Shown: positions 42,520 through 51,756 of the stretch, piece after piece | Position numbering within the stretch: position 1 is the stretch's first letter | Layout of the letters: every line of letters begins with the position of its first letter | NCBI RefSeq assembly: GCF_000472965.1 | Contig: NZ_AXAU01000002.1 | Coordinates: 416,751 to 480,750 of the forward strand | DNA length: 64,000 bases | Direction: 5' to 3' | From: Bradyrhizobium murdochi | Lineage (GTDB): Bacteria > Pseudomonadota > Alphaproteobacteria > Rhizobiales > Xanthobacteraceae | Made by a program: the position numbers and the translations under genes | The notes under the pieces: generated by a model | The model's database searches: none | What the model saw: only the letters and a program-made list of their open reading frames with translations | What the model was told of the DNA's origin: nothing

Positions 42520-42846
42520 CTCGCGCCTGTCCCGGTCAAGCTGGCGATGGCGTCTAACCGTCAGTGGCATCCGCTTCCGTCCAATGGACAGGCAGGGGAA
42601 TTGATTTCGCCGCTTCAAACAGTGCCTTTAGGGACATGCCCCAAGCTAGCGCCCGGAACCCAATGCGCGAGGTCGGCCTGAACCTTTACCCAGAGCAAAA
42701 TGCCGATCGATTGGTCCGAATGTTGCTTGATCAGCTTATTGGTTCGCCTGTCGGCTGTTGGGCGGCGACGTGGATTTCGGTCGGCGGGACGAATGAAAAA
42801 ATCTCTTTGGTACAATGATTTACCAATTCTGATACAGACAGGTTTG
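42520..42846. other. Intergenic stretch without a gene
   Basis: About 325 bases between the DUF4239 gene and the depolymerase start. Open frames run through it, including an in-frame extension of the depolymerase to 42700, but codon use is not coding-like and no ribosome-binding site is seen. It should hold the depolymerase promoter. Confidence 0.4.
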
Positions 42847-44058
42847 ATGTACCAGGCCTACCAGAACCACATGGACCTGACGTCGCCATGGCGGACCGGG
42901 GCGGCAGCGGCGCTCAGATATCTCAACCTGGTGCCGCAGGGCGTCTCCGACAAATTGTTCGGCCGGCTGGCCGCTTCGCTCGAACTGATCTCGCGCTCCT
43001 CCCTCACCTATCACCGGCCGGCCTATGGCATCGACAGGGTGCTGGTCGGCAATCAGGAGCTGGAGGTAACCGAGGAAGTCACCTTCGCCACCCCGTTCGG
43101 CTCGCTCTTGCATTTCAAGAAAGAGAACGCGCCGGAGCAGCCGCGACTGTTGCTGGTGGCGCCGATGTCCGGCCATTTCGCGACGCTATTGCGCGGTACC
43201 GTGAAGACGTTGCTGCAGGACCACGACGTCTACATCACCGACTGGCACAATCCGCGCGACATTCCGCTTCATGCCGGCCGGTTCGGGCTCGAAGATTACA
43301 CCGATCACCTGATCACCTTCCTGGACAAGATCGGTCCGCGTGCGCACATGGTGGCGATCTGCCAGCCGTCGGTCTCGGCGCTGGCCGCGGCCGCCGTGAT
43401 GTCGGAGGATAATCACCCCGCCCGCCCGGCGACGTTGACTCTGATGGCGGGGCCGATCGACACGCGGATCCAGCCGACCAAGGTCAATGAATTCGCCAAG
43501 AGCAAGCCGATCAACTGGTTTGAGAAAAACCTGATCAATTACGTGCCGGTGCAGTGCAAGGGCGCGTTTCGAAAAGTCTATCCCGGCTTCGTGCAGCTCA
43601 CCGCCTTCGTATCGATGAATCTGGAGCGCCACGTCAAGCAGCACATCGACCTCGCCAATCATCTCGCCAGGGGCGAGAAGGAAAAAGCCGCGATCATCAA
43701 GACCTTCTACGACGAATATTTTGCGGTCATGGACCTGCCCGCCGAATTCTATATCGAGACCGTTCGCGACGTGTTTCAGGAGCATCTGTTGCCGCAGGGC
43801 AAACTGATGCATCGCGGCCGGAAGGTCGATCCGGCCGCCATCAGGCGCATGGGCCTGATGACGGTCGAAGGCGAAAAGGACGATATCTGTTCGATCGGCC
43901 AGACGCTGGCGGCACAAGACCTCTGCACCGGCGTGCGCGCCTATCGCAAGGTGCACCACATGCAGGCCGGCGTCGGCCACTATGGCGTGTTCTCCGGCAA
44001 GCGCTGGAACAACGAGATCTATCCGCTGCTGCGGGACTTTGTGCATTTGAATTCGTGA
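42847..44058 (+). CDS. phaZ: Intracellular polyhydroxybutyrate depolymerase
   Basis: A 403-residue protein. ATG 42847 (MYQAYQNHMDL) gives the usual PhaZ N-terminus, whereas an earlier ATG at 42793 adds 18 residues. The nucleophile motif is AICQPSVSALAA with Cys172 in place of the lipase Ser, as in Ralstonia-type intracellular PhaZ. APMSGHFATLLRGTV (about 105-119) and the late VGHYGVFSGKRW (His) complete the triad region. It breaks down stored PHB granules to 3-hydroxybutyrate in the cytosol. PHB storage is typical for rhizobia. Confidence 0.92.
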   Translation: MYQAYQNHMDLTSPWRTGAAAALRYLNLVPQGVSDKLFGRLAASLELISRSSLTYHRPAYGIDRVLVGNQELEVTEEVTFATPFGSLLHFKKENAPEQPRLLLVAPMSGHFATLLRGTVKTLLQDHDVYITDWHNPRDIPLHAGRFGLEDYTDHLITFLDKIGPRAHMVAICQPSVSALAAAAVMSEDNHPARPATLTLMAGPIDTRIQPTKVNEFAKSKPINWFEKNLINYVPVQCKGAFRKVYPGFVQLTAFVSMNLERHVKQHIDLANHLARGEKEKAAIIKTFYDEYFAVMDLPAEFYIETVRDVFQEHLLPQGKLMHRGRKVDPAAIRRMGLMTVEGEKDDICSIGQTLAAQDLCTGVRAYRKVHHMQAGVGHYGVFSGKRWNNEIYPLLRDFVHLNS

Positions 44059-44084
44059 GGGTTTCGTTACGTCGTGCGCAACGC

Positions 44085-44176
44085 CGTAGGGTGGGCAAAG
44101 CGTAGCGTGCCCATGCATCAGCGATCGGCACGCGAGAATGGTGGGCACGTCGCTTCGCTCCTTTGCTCACCCTACG
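44085..44176. repeat. Palindromic repeat, family A, copy 3
   Basis: CGTAGGGTGGGCAAAGCG at the left pairs with CTTTGCTCACCCTACG at the right, with inner TGCCCA/TGGGCA arms. It lies 27 bases after the depolymerase stop, so it may form the 3' end of that transcript. Confidence 0.8.
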
Positions 44177-44267
44177 CAGTGCCGACATGCGGCACTAGCC
44201 GCCTTCCTTCTCACGCTGTAAAAACCTTCCGAGGTCGACCGCTCAAGAGTCGTCCCGGGAGGAATTC

Positions 44268-45065
44268 ATGACGCGGCTTTCGAAAACACTTCGCACCCTC
44301 GCGCTCGCCACTCTCAGTGCGTTCCTGCTGACCGTCACAGCCACGGCTGCCGAGGTGCGCGTGATGATCTCGGGCGGACTGTCGGCCGCCTACAAGGCGC
44401 TGGTTCCGGAATTCGAGCGCAGCACCGGCCACAAGGTGCTGACCGCTTACGGGCCGTCGATGGGCACGACCACGAATGCTATCCCGGTGCGGCTGGAGCG
44501 CGGCGAACCGGCCGACGTCCTCATCATGGTCGGTTATGCGCTCGACGATCTCGCCAAGAAAGGCAAAGTGACTGCCGGCACGAGCGTTGATCTCGTCAAG
44601 TCGCCGATTGGGGTTGCCGTTAAGTCAGGCACGCCAAAGCCGGACATTTCTACGGCGGATGCGCTCAAGCGCGCGCTGCTTGCGGTGAAGACCGTGGCCT
44701 ATTCCGACAGCGCCAGCGGCGTCTACGTCTCGACCGAGATGTTCGACAAGCTCGGCATTACGGAAGCCATGAAAGACAAAGCGAGGAAGATTCCGGCAAC
44801 GCCGGTCGGCGAGATCGTCGCGCGCGGCGATGCCGAGATCGGCTTCCAGCAGATCAGCGAATTGAAGCCCGTGGAGGGCATCGAGATCGTCGGCCCGCTG
44901 CCGGACGAATTGCAGAAGATCACGGTGTTCTCCGCAGGGATCGCCAGCCTCTCGAAAGAACCAGAGGCCGGCAAGGCGCTGATCAAGTTCCTCGCCTCAC
45001 CCGCCGCGCGTCCCGAAATCGTCAAGAGCGGCCTCGACCCGATTCCGGCGGGTACGACGAACTAA
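44268..45065 (+). CDS. ModA-like periplasmic substrate-binding protein
   Basis: A 265-residue type II periplasmic binding protein with a signal peptide (about 1-28). GGLSAAYKALVPEFERSTGHKV (about 36-57), VLIMVGYALDDLAKKG (about 85-100) and a late IEIVGPLPDELQ (about 204-215) match the ModA/TupA-like family that binds molybdate, tungstate or other oxyanions. No permease or ATPase genes are nearby, so it is an orphan or serves a distant transporter. GGAGG precedes the ATG. Confidence 0.82.
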   Translation: MTRLSKTLRTLALATLSAFLLTVTATAAEVRVMISGGLSAAYKALVPEFERSTGHKVLTAYGPSMGTTTNAIPVRLERGEPADVLIMVGYALDDLAKKGKVTAGTSVDLVKSPIGVAVKSGTPKPDISTADALKRALLAVKTVAYSDSASGVYVSTEMFDKLGITEAMKDKARKIPATPVGEIVARGDAEIGFQQISELKPVEGIEIVGPLPDELQKITVFSAGIASLSKEPEAGKALIKFLASPAARPEIVKSGLDPIPAGTTN

Positions 45066-45070
45066 CACTC

Positions 45071-45190
45071 TGCGTTCCCCGGATGCTTGCGCAGCGCGCC
45101 GCCCTTGCGGCGTGATGCGCTGCTGGGGTCTATGACTCTGGATCCCGGCTCTGCGGAGCAGCGTTACACGCTGCACCGCGTCCGGGACAT
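45071..45190. repeat. Dispersed repeat (TGCGTTCCCCGGATGC...CGCGTCCGGGACA)
   Basis: The element begins TGCGTTCCCCGGATGCTTGCGCAGCGC and ends GCACCGCGTCCGGGACATGA. The middle has GATCCCGGCTCTGCGGAGCAGCG. I recognise it as a repeat found in many copies in Bradyrhizobium intergenic DNA. It lies between convergent genes, the ModA-like gene and the kinase-phosphatase gene. Confidence 0.7.
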
Positions 45191-45197
45191 GATGCCT

Positions 45198-46934
45198 TCA
45201 CCGATGCATCCCGTGCTGCATCGCCAGCAGCACGATCACGGCCAGCGCCAGCACGACCGTCGTGCTTTTCCAGAACAATAGCGGATTGCGCTCGATCAGC
45301 GGCGTCCGTGACGTCGAGAGATAGTTTGCATTGGGATGGCGCAGGTCGAACAGGAATTCCGAAAAACTGTCATAGCGCTTGTAGGGATTGGGGTGCACGG
45401 CCTTCTCGAGCGTGCCGTCGATCCATTGCGGCAACTCGCGGTCGCCATGCGACGCCGGGCGGTAGACCAGTTTGTTGAATTGCGACCTGGTCCGCGCCTT
45501 TGCGATCTGGGCGCCATAGGGCAATTTTCCGGTCAGCATCTGATAGGTGATGACGCCGAGCGAAAACAAGTCCGAACGCATCGTTGCCGGCTCGCCGAGG
45601 AAATATTCGGGCGCGGTGTATTGCTGGGTGCCGAGAATGTCATTGCGGATGCCGGATGGCTCGGCCTCGACAACGCCCGTGATTTTCGTCGAACCGAAAT
45701 CGATGATCTTCACGGTGCCCGTAGCATCAATCATGATGTTGTCGGGCCTGATGTCCTGGTGCAGCATCTCCTTGCGATGGAAGGCGCGCAAGCCCTTGGC
45801 GATCTGCTCGACGATGCCGCGCACGGCTTCCAGGCTCGGTTTCGGATTGTCGATCATCCATTGCGTCAGCGTCTGCCCGTCGATGTACTCGGTCGCGACA
45901 TAGAGGAAGTTGCGCTTGCGCTGCAGCAGGCAGGGTTTAAGCACATGCGGACTGTCGATCCGCCGCGCCACCCACTCCTCCATCATGAACCGCTTCAGGT
46001 AAGCCGGATCATCGCGTAAATCGATCGACGGAATCTTGATGGTGACCACCGCGTCGGTTTCGATGTCGACGGCAAGATAGATGTGGCTGCGGCTGGAGCC
46101 GTGCAGTTCGCGGACGATTCGGTAGCCGTCGAACACGGTGCGCGCCTCAAGAAGCGGCGGCAGCGGCAGTTCATGCGGCTGGGCGAACACTTCGCTGGCG
46201 GCGCCGTCGGGCACCTCATCGACGCGGACGATCTGGACGGTGAGATTGTCCTTGCTGCCAGCTTCAAAAGCCTGGTCGACAATCCCCTTCGCGGCCGCAT
46301 CGAGATCGGCGCCGCCTTCGTTCACCGCCTTTGCCATGCGGCGGGCGCTAAGATGCTCGTAGATGCCGTCGGTCACGAGCACAAAGACGTCGCCCGGCTC
46401 GAGCCGCAGCATCTGGTAGTCGATTTCGATTTGCGGATTTACGCCGAGCGCGCGGCCGAGATAGCTCTGCTGCGACGAGATGACGATGCGGTGGTCGTTG
46501 GTCAATTGCTCCAGCGTATTGCCGGAGAGACGATAGATGCGGGAATCGCCGATGTGAAAGAGATGCGCCGTGGTCGACTTGATGACCATGGCGGAGAGCG
46601 TACAGACGTAACCGCGGTCCTTGTCATAGGCATACTGGCTGCGCGTCTGCGAATGCAGCCAGGAATTGGTCGCCTCCAGCACGCGCTGCGCCGAGGTGCG
46701 CACCGACCAGGATTCCGAGGTGCAGTAATAATCGGTCAAAAACCCCTTGACCGCCGATTCTGCGGCGACCCGGCTGACCTTGCTCGTGCTGATGCCGTCG
46801 GCCAGCACGATCGAAATGCCCTTGAGGCTGAGCAGCGGCTCGTCCGGGATCAGGACGCCATGGAAATCCTGGTTGGTTTCCTTGAGGCCCTTATCGGAAA
46901 ATTGTCCGACCGATATTTTCAGCTCGCGCGGCAT
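45198..46934 (-). CDS. Bifunctional PP2C phosphatase/serine-threonine kinase, membrane-anchored
   Basis: A 578-residue fusion. The N-terminal PP2C domain (about 1-240) has the metal-ligand sites DGISTS (about 46), GDSRIYRLS (about 128), VTDGIYEHL (about 187) and KDNLTVQI (about 227). The kinase domain (about 270-525) has ATP-site Lys (VVTIKIPS), catalytic loop HQDIRPDNIMID (HQD instead of HRD), DFG (IIDFGSTKI) and APE (YTAPEYF). A transmembrane helix (about 553-572) ends the chain. Such fusions are often encoded beside nitrate/nitrite transport. Here the FNT gene is immediately upstream on the same strand (62 bases). Confidence 0.92.
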   Translation of the reverse strand: MPRELKISVGQFSDKGLKETNQDFHGVLIPDEPLLSLKGISIVLADGISTSKVSRVAAESAVKGFLTDYYCTSESWSVRTSAQRVLEATNSWLHSQTRSQYAYDKDRGYVCTLSAMVIKSTTAHLFHIGDSRIYRLSGNTLEQLTNDHRIVISSQQSYLGRALGVNPQIEIDYQMLRLEPGDVFVLVTDGIYEHLSARRMAKAVNEGGADLDAAAKGIVDQAFEAGSKDNLTVQIVRVDEVPDGAASEVFAQPHELPLPPLLEARTVFDGYRIVRELHGSSRSHIYLAVDIETDAVVTIKIPSIDLRDDPAYLKRFMMEEWVARRIDSPHVLKPCLLQRKRNFLYVATEYIDGQTLTQWMIDNPKPSLEAVRGIVEQIAKGLRAFHRKEMLHQDIRPDNIMIDATGTVKIIDFGSTKITGVVEAEPSGIRNDILGTQQYTAPEYFLGEPATMRSDLFSLGVITYQMLTGKLPYGAQIAKARTRSQFNKLVYRPASHGDRELPQWIDGTLEKAVHPNPYKRYDSFSEFLFDLRHPNANYLSTSRTPLIERNPLLFWKSTTVVLALAVIVLLAMQHGMHR

Positions 46935-46996
46935 TCCCGGCTTTCACGACGATGGGCCTCTCCCCTGACGAGGAGAGGCCCATCCTCGTCTTAAGA

Positions 46997-47848
46997 TCAA
47001 GCGGCAATGCGCGAGGACGGCCGCGAAGATGCCGCAGCCGACGCGCTGCGCGACGGGCCCGTCTTGACGTGGGTCGCGTACAGCGTCAGCCCGGTGAAAG
47101 CGAGGCCGCCGACGAGGTTGCCGACCACGGTCGGAATCTCGTTCCAAATCAGATAGTCCCACCAAGTGAAGTTGCCGCCGAGCAGGAGACCGGATGGGAA
47201 CAGGAACATGTTCACGATGGAATGCTCGAAGGTCATGAAGAAGAACAGCATGATCGGCATCCACATCGCGATCACCTTGCCGCTGACATGCGTGGAAATC
47301 ATCGCGCCGACGACCCCGGCCGAGACCATCCAGTTGCAGAGCATGCCGCGGATGAACAGCGTCAGCATGCCGGCCGCGCCATGGTTGGCATAGCCGACGG
47401 TACGGCTCTCGCCGATTGTGCCGATCACCTGGCCGATCTTGTCCGGTGGCTGCGACCAGCCGAAAGTGAACACGATCGCCATCATCACGGCGACCGTGAA
47501 GGCGCCGGCGAAATTGCCGATGAAGACGAGGCCCCAGTTGCGCAGCACGCCGCCAAGCGTCACGCCAGGGCGCTTGTCGATCAGCGCCAACGGCGCCAGC
47601 ACGAACACGCCGGTGAGCAGGTCGAAGCCGAGCAGATACAGCATGCAGAAGCCGACCGGGAACAGCGCGGCGCCGACGATCGGCACGCCGGTCTGCACGT
47701 TGATGGTGATCGCAAACGCCGCGGCAAGCGCGAGGATCGCTCCGGCCATGTAGGCGCGGATGACCGTATCGCGCGTCGACATGAAGATCTTGGATTCTCC
47801 GGCGTCGACCATCTTGGTCACGAATTCCGAAGGCGCGAGATAGGCCAT
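46997..47848 (-). CDS. Formate/nitrite transporter family channel (FNT)
   Basis: A 283-residue channel protein. Six transmembrane helices, with the FNT signature regions in LLGFDLLTGVFVLAPLALID (about 72-91) and NWMVSAGVVGAMISTHVSGKV (about 176-196), and a late FEHSIVNMFLFP (about 210-221, conserved His-containing). ATG 47848 follows AAAGGGG. It exchanges formate, nitrite or related small anions at the inner membrane. Its tight arrangement with the PP2C-kinase suggests that the kinase regulates it or nitrogen assimilation. Confidence 0.9.
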   Translation of the reverse strand: MAYLAPSEFVTKMVDAGESKIFMSTRDTVIRAYMAGAILALAAAFAITINVQTGVPIVGAALFPVGFCMLYLLGFDLLTGVFVLAPLALIDKRPGVTLGGVLRNWGLVFIGNFAGAFTVAVMMAIVFTFGWSQPPDKIGQVIGTIGESRTVGYANHGAAGMLTLFIRGMLCNWMVSAGVVGAMISTHVSGKVIAMWMPIMLFFFMTFEHSIVNMFLFPSGLLLGGNFTWWDYLIWNEIPTVVGNLVGGLAFTGLTLYATHVKTGPSRSASAAASSRPSSRIAA

Positions 47849-48385
47849 TCCAGTTCCCCTTTCGAGACAACGTTGAAGCGCGCCGGATGCTGCGCAGCCG
47901 TGCACCGATTAAATGAAAAATCTTGCCGTCCTCGTGCGCGATAGATTCCGCGCCGCCTTTGAGCGGCACAGAACGACGCAGGTCACGCCCGATCAGGAAC
48001 GAGGATGCGCGAGCTATCGTGAGGTGGTCCCGAAGACTGCTCGAAGCGCCTCACGCGAGGCCGCTTGATCCCAACGCCTTCGGCCAACGCTGGCCTTGGC
48101 AATCCGAACGGACGGCAGTCGTCATTGACTGAGACAGGATTAAGCAATCGATGTGCCAACCCGAAATCGAGCCGCAGGCTCAAAAAGGCGCGTATTTCTA
48201 CGTGGTTATCGCCCTATCGCGCGGTGCCCCGGAGAGGAACGGCTGCCTTGTATTTGTGCAGTTGCACATATGTTAGCGCCTGCCGGCTACCCTCTCTCTG
48301 TCATTGCGAGCGGAGCGAAGCAATCCATGACACAGCATAACGGATGGATGGATTGCTTCGTCGCTTCGCTCCTCGCAATGACGAA
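47849..48385. other. Intergenic region without a gene
   Basis: About 540 bases. It holds the FNT promoter region on the left, the family C repeat at 48300-48382 on the right and no supported gene. There are open frames with arginine-rich composition but no ribosome-binding site. Confidence 0.45.
48300..48382. repeat. Palindromic repeat, family C (TCATTGCGAGCGGAGCGAAG), copy 1
   Basis: GTCATTGCGAGCGGAGCGAAGCAATCC pairs with GGATTGCTTCGTCGCTTCGCTCCTCGCAATGAC. The loop is CATGACACAGCATAACGGATGG. It ends 3 bases from the stop of the minus-strand binding-protein gene, so it lies in its 3' end. Copies at 57194-57272 and 60150-60231. Confidence 0.88.
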
Positions 48386-49189
48386 CTACTTCGTTTGCGT
48401 CCTCATCGGCCGATCTTTCAGGCCGTTATTGTCGTAGGCCTTGCGCAGCGTGCCGTTGGAGATCGCTTCGTTCAGGAACCTGACCACAAACGCCAGCGAC
48501 AGCGGATGATTGGGCGGCACCGCCACCGCCGTCACGGTCTGCTTGAAGGTTTCATCCAGCACGCGCGTGCCCGGAATCCTCTTTGCCATCGCGTTGAGCT
48601 GGTCGCGCGACAGCGCGAACGCATCGATCTCGCCATTCTTGAGCAGGCCGAAGATTTCGTCATAGGTCTGGTAGCCCGTGACTTTGGCGTTCTTCAAATG
48701 CGCGATCGCGCCGCGCATCGTGGTCGTGTTGTTGACCGCCGCGACCTTGATCCCGGGTTGATCGAGTGTTGCGAAATTCGTGACCGTCGAGCCAGGCTTG
48801 ACGATGTAGGTCGCATCCGACACCTCATAGATCGGTCCGAACGACATCCTGCCCTCGCGTTCCGGATCCTTCGGCAGGAAGGTGATGTCCCAGGTGCCCT
48901 TCGACGCCGCATCGACGATCTGCCCGGAATTGTTGTGCGCAACGTATTCGACGGGGACGCCGAGTTGTTCCGCCATCGCCTTGCCGAGATCGACCGGCAC
49001 GCCGGCATAGCCGGTTTCGGTCCTGGTCGACCAGAACGCGCCGCCGGCCGGACTGATCGCGATCGCCACCCGCAGCTTGCCGGTCGGCGCAATCTCATCC
49101 TTCAAGGCATCGGCTGTAGCGGGCATCGTCATCATCACTGTCAATCCCAGAAAGAGACCGGCCGTTGCCGGCGAGAGTTGATTGAACAT
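48386..49189 (-). CDS. Periplasmic binding protein, amino-acid-type (SBP_bac_3)
   Basis: A 267-residue type II binding protein with a signal peptide (MFNQLSPATAGLFLGLTVMMTMPATA). ATG 49189 follows AAGGAG. GKLRVAIAISPAGG (about 38-51), GVPVDLGKAMAEQLGVPVEYV (about 64-84), and WDITFLPKDPEREGRMSFGPIYE (about 100-122) form the family pattern. It is last in a minus-strand set of three (Cys-rich protein, OmpA-like, this), which is unusual because transporter genes are missing. Confidence 0.88.
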   Translation of the reverse strand: MFNQLSPATAGLFLGLTVMMTMPATADALKDEIAPTGKLRVAIAISPAGGAFWSTRTETGYAGVPVDLGKAMAEQLGVPVEYVAHNNSGQIVDAASKGTWDITFLPKDPEREGRMSFGPIYEVSDATYIVKPGSTVTNFATLDQPGIKVAAVNNTTTMRGAIAHLKNAKVTGYQTYDEIFGLLKNGEIDAFALSRDQLNAMAKRIPGTRVLDETFKQTVTAVAVPPNHPLSLAFVVRFLNEAISNGTLRKAYDNNGLKDRPMRTQTK

Positions 49190-49244
49190 CGGGAGCTCCT
49201 TCCCCAGCCGGCGGCTGGTGTCCCATTCATCCCTGCGCGGATGA

Positions 49245-49907
49245 TCAGCGCTTCTTTTTTGCCGCAGCCGCGCCTTTTGGAGCCGCAGCCGGCGTTGCCG
49301 GCTCGGCCGTTTCGAACTTGCCGATCGCCATGATCTGGACGCGCGCATTGGCTGATGATGCGGGACGATTGACATCCTGCAACTGTTCCTCGCCTAAACC
49401 AAGCGCCTGAAGCCGTTTCGGCGACACCTTGAAGGTGTTCACCAGAACGTCGCGGATCGATTCGGCGCGCCGCTGGCTCAGGATCAGATTGTGGTCGCGC
49501 CGTCCGGCGGATTCGACGTGATCGACGATCAGATAGCGATAGGGCCGCGTCTTCGGATCTGTGAGCGCGTCCGCGATGCTGCCGATGGTCTGATAGGAGG
49601 CCGGCCGGATCAGGGAGGAATCCTGGTCGAACACGACGTCGACACGGATTTGCGGCAGCTTCGTCAGTTGCGGCGCGATCGGCGGGCGTTTCTGCGGCTG
49701 CGCATCCGCTCTCGCCTTGATGCGGTCGGCAGCCTGCTGGCGCAAGGCAGCCAAGTCGATATCCGATTCGGCTTCGACGGCAAGCTTCTCAATGATGTCA
49801 CCGCTCGACATGGCCGTTTGCGCCAGCCCCGCCGTTATCGGCAGGGCAAAGGCTGCCATGGCGCCCAGCGCGAGACCGATGCCGCACAGCTTATCTCCCC
49901 CAAGCAT
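49245..49907 (-). CDS. OmpA family protein
   Basis: A 220-residue protein with a signal peptide (about 1-32) and a C-terminal OmpA-like domain (about 85-195). Features: VDVVFDQDSSLIRPASYQTIGSIADAL (about 87-113), VDHVESAGRRDHNLILSQRRAESIRDVL (about 126-153) and LQALGLGEEQL. The usual peptidoglycan-binding Asp/Arg residues are in place. ATG 49907 overlaps the upstream stop as TGATG, indicating translational coupling. It should hold peptidoglycan in the periplasm. No beta-barrel is present. Confidence 0.88.
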   Translation of the reverse strand: MLGGDKLCGIGLALGAMAAFALPITAGLAQTAMSSGDIIEKLAVEAESDIDLAALRQQAADRIKARADAQPQKRPPIAPQLTKLPQIRVDVVFDQDSSLIRPASYQTIGSIADALTDPKTRPYRYLIVDHVESAGRRDHNLILSQRRAESIRDVLVNTFKVSPKRLQALGLGEEQLQDVNRPASSANARVQIMAIGKFETAEPATPAAAPKGAAAAKKKR

Positions 49908-50323
49908 CAGTGATACCCCGCGGCGCTGATCGCCTTGTTGCAGTTCGGGGTCGCCTTCTTGGTGGATTCCAACAGACATTGCAGTCCCTTGACGGGATCC
50001 TGGCGAACCTCGCCGCAAAACTTGTTCAATTCCCAATTGCACAGTCTCACAAGGGAGGTGCGTGCGGTAATGCGCTGCTGGATGGCGCCGAGGGCCTGGG
50101 GATAATCGGTCTTGCACTTCGCCGACACCACGTCCTGGTTGCGGCCCAGACACTCCTTCAGGCGCGTCGCGTCGAGATTGACGCCGCGGCAATTGTCATC
50201 GATGTCCTTGCCGCAGCTCGCAGCCAGCATGGCCGCGGCCTGCTCGAATTTCATGGTCTGCGCCGTCGCCAGCGAAGGCATAAATATCGCAATGATGAAC
50301 AGGAAAAGCCGGATTCGGGTCAT
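49907..50323 (-). CDS. Secreted Cys-rich protein with GLG1-like repeat
   Basis: A 138-residue protein with a signal peptide (MTRIRLFLFIIAIFMPSLATA). The mature part has Cys pairs in CGKDIDDNCRGVNLDATRLKECLGRNQDVVSAKC, then LCNWELNKFCGEVRQDPVKGLQCLLESTKKATPNC. This is the spacing (C-x7-C-x12-CL-x10-C) of Golgi apparatus protein 1 Cys-rich repeats, also found in alphaproteobacteria. Two repeats are present. First gene of the three-gene set, coupled to the OmpA-like gene. Confidence 0.8.
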   Translation of the reverse strand: MTRIRLFLFIIAIFMPSLATAQTMKFEQAAAMLAASCGKDIDDNCRGVNLDATRLKECLGRNQDVVSAKCKTDYPQALGAIQQRITARTSLVRLCNWELNKFCGEVRQDPVKGLQCLLESTKKATPNCNKAISAAGYH

Positions 50324-50503
50324 GCGCTCACCTCACACAAGGAGGGTGGCGATGGTCAAGTGTTCTGTTTGAGTTCACGGCCGCACGCGAAGCTATTGCG
50401 CCGCAACACGGGGCGCAGGCGCCAGTACATCTGTTCGTCATGTCCGACCTCGCCCCCACCTTTCCATGACGGAAAGTGGTGCATGATCAATTAATTAGTG
50501 ATG

Positions 50504-51697
50504 TCACGGCGCGGTTTGCGCGGCCGGCACCTTGATTTCCTGCGGCAGGATGATCGCCGCCACGATCACCAAAAGGCACAGCGCGCCGAATGTCTGGAGC
50601 ATGGTGACAAAGCCGCCCTTTTCGTAGAGCCACGCCACCAGGCCGACGGAGGCGCCGGCCGCGGTGAAGCCGACGAAGTATCGCACCGAATAGGCGCGCG
50701 AGCGCCATTCCTCGGTGGTGTATTTGCCGACCATGGCGTCGTTGACGGTGACCTGGCCGAACGCACCCATCACGATGCCGATGGACGCGATGATCAGCGG
50801 CAGGTTCGACAGCGTCGCCGCGAAGTACATGAACGGCGCCAGCAAGAACGACAACGGCAGCATCACGGCCTTCAGCGAATAATGGTCGATCAGCTTCCCG
50901 ATGGTATATTGCGTCATCGCGCCGAACACATAGACGCCGGCCGCGATCACCCCGAGCAGGGCCGGACTGTTGGTCAGGCCGGCCAGCCGCTCGGCGAATA
51001 GTTTCGGCATCGCGACCGTGATGGCGTTGAACGTCGTGGATATCGCGATCACCACGATCAAAAGCGCCAAAAACACCCGCCACATGTCCTCTTTCGCAAC
51101 CCGCGCCTGCGCTGCCGCCTGCCTGGTGCCGGTTCGGTCCTCGTGCACCACCATCAGCGCAAAGGCCGCGCCGATCAGGATCGTGACGATTCCCGGCACG
51201 ATGAAAGCCCAGCGCCAGCCGAGATATTGCCCGATCACGCCGGTGACCAGCGCCGAGGACGCCACGCCGAGATTGCCCCAGACGCCGTTCAGGCCCATCT
51301 CGCGGCCGAGTTTGTCGGCATAGGACACGATCATCGCGGTGCCGACCGGATGATAGATCGAGGCGAACAGGCCGATCGCGAGCAGCGCCGCGCCGAGTTG
51401 TAAGGGCGTCTGCACGAAGCCGACGGCGATCATCGACGCGCCGATGCCGAGGAAAAATATCACCATCATGTGGCGCCGGCTCCAGCGGTCGCCGAGCCAG
51501 CCGGTGACGAGCGAGCCCGCGCCGAATGCGACGAAACCCGGGGTGGCGTAAGGCAACAGCTCCGAATAGGCCATGCCGAGCGCCGGGCCCATGATGATGA
51601 CGGCAGCGGCAAAGATCAGCATCGAATAATGGTCGATGAAGTGGGCGGCGTTGACGAAAGTGATCACCCGGCTCGCGCTGTTCCTTGGGCTGTTCAT
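50504..51697 (-). CDS. MFS transporter
   Basis: A 397-residue protein with 12 predicted transmembrane segments. GSLVTGWLGDRWSRRHMM (about 61-78) is the cytoplasmic loop 2-3 signature, and the central loop (about 185-205) is hydrophilic. It looks like the small drug/metabolite efflux or Fsr-like group. The gene is divergent from an AraC regulator (59 bases apart), which probably controls it. Substrate unknown. Confidence 0.88.
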   Translation of the reverse strand: MNSPRNSASRVITFVNAAHFIDHYSMLIFAAAVIIMGPALGMAYSELLPYATPGFVAFGAGSLVTGWLGDRWSRRHMMVIFFLGIGASMIAVGFVQTPLQLGAALLAIGLFASIYHPVGTAMIVSYADKLGREMGLNGVWGNLGVASSALVTGVIGQYLGWRWAFIVPGIVTILIGAAFALMVVHEDRTGTRQAAAQARVAKEDMWRVFLALLIVVIAISTTFNAITVAMPKLFAERLAGLTNSPALLGVIAAGVYVFGAMTQYTIGKLIDHYSLKAVMLPLSFLLAPFMYFAATLSNLPLIIASIGIVMGAFGQVTVNDAMVGKYTTEEWRSRAYSVRYFVGFTAAGASVGLVAWLYEKGGFVTMLQTFGALCLLVIVAAIILPQEIKVPAAQTAP

Positions 51698-51756
51698 GGT
51701 CGATTCCCGAATCCCGCAATTTTCCGAAATAGGTTATACGGGGTTGTCCTGACGGG

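Noticed and set aside
42700..42846. N-terminal extension of the PHB depolymerase to 42700
   Set aside because: The added 49 residues are not part of the family and no ribosome-binding site precedes the start; ATG 42847 matches PhaZ proteins.
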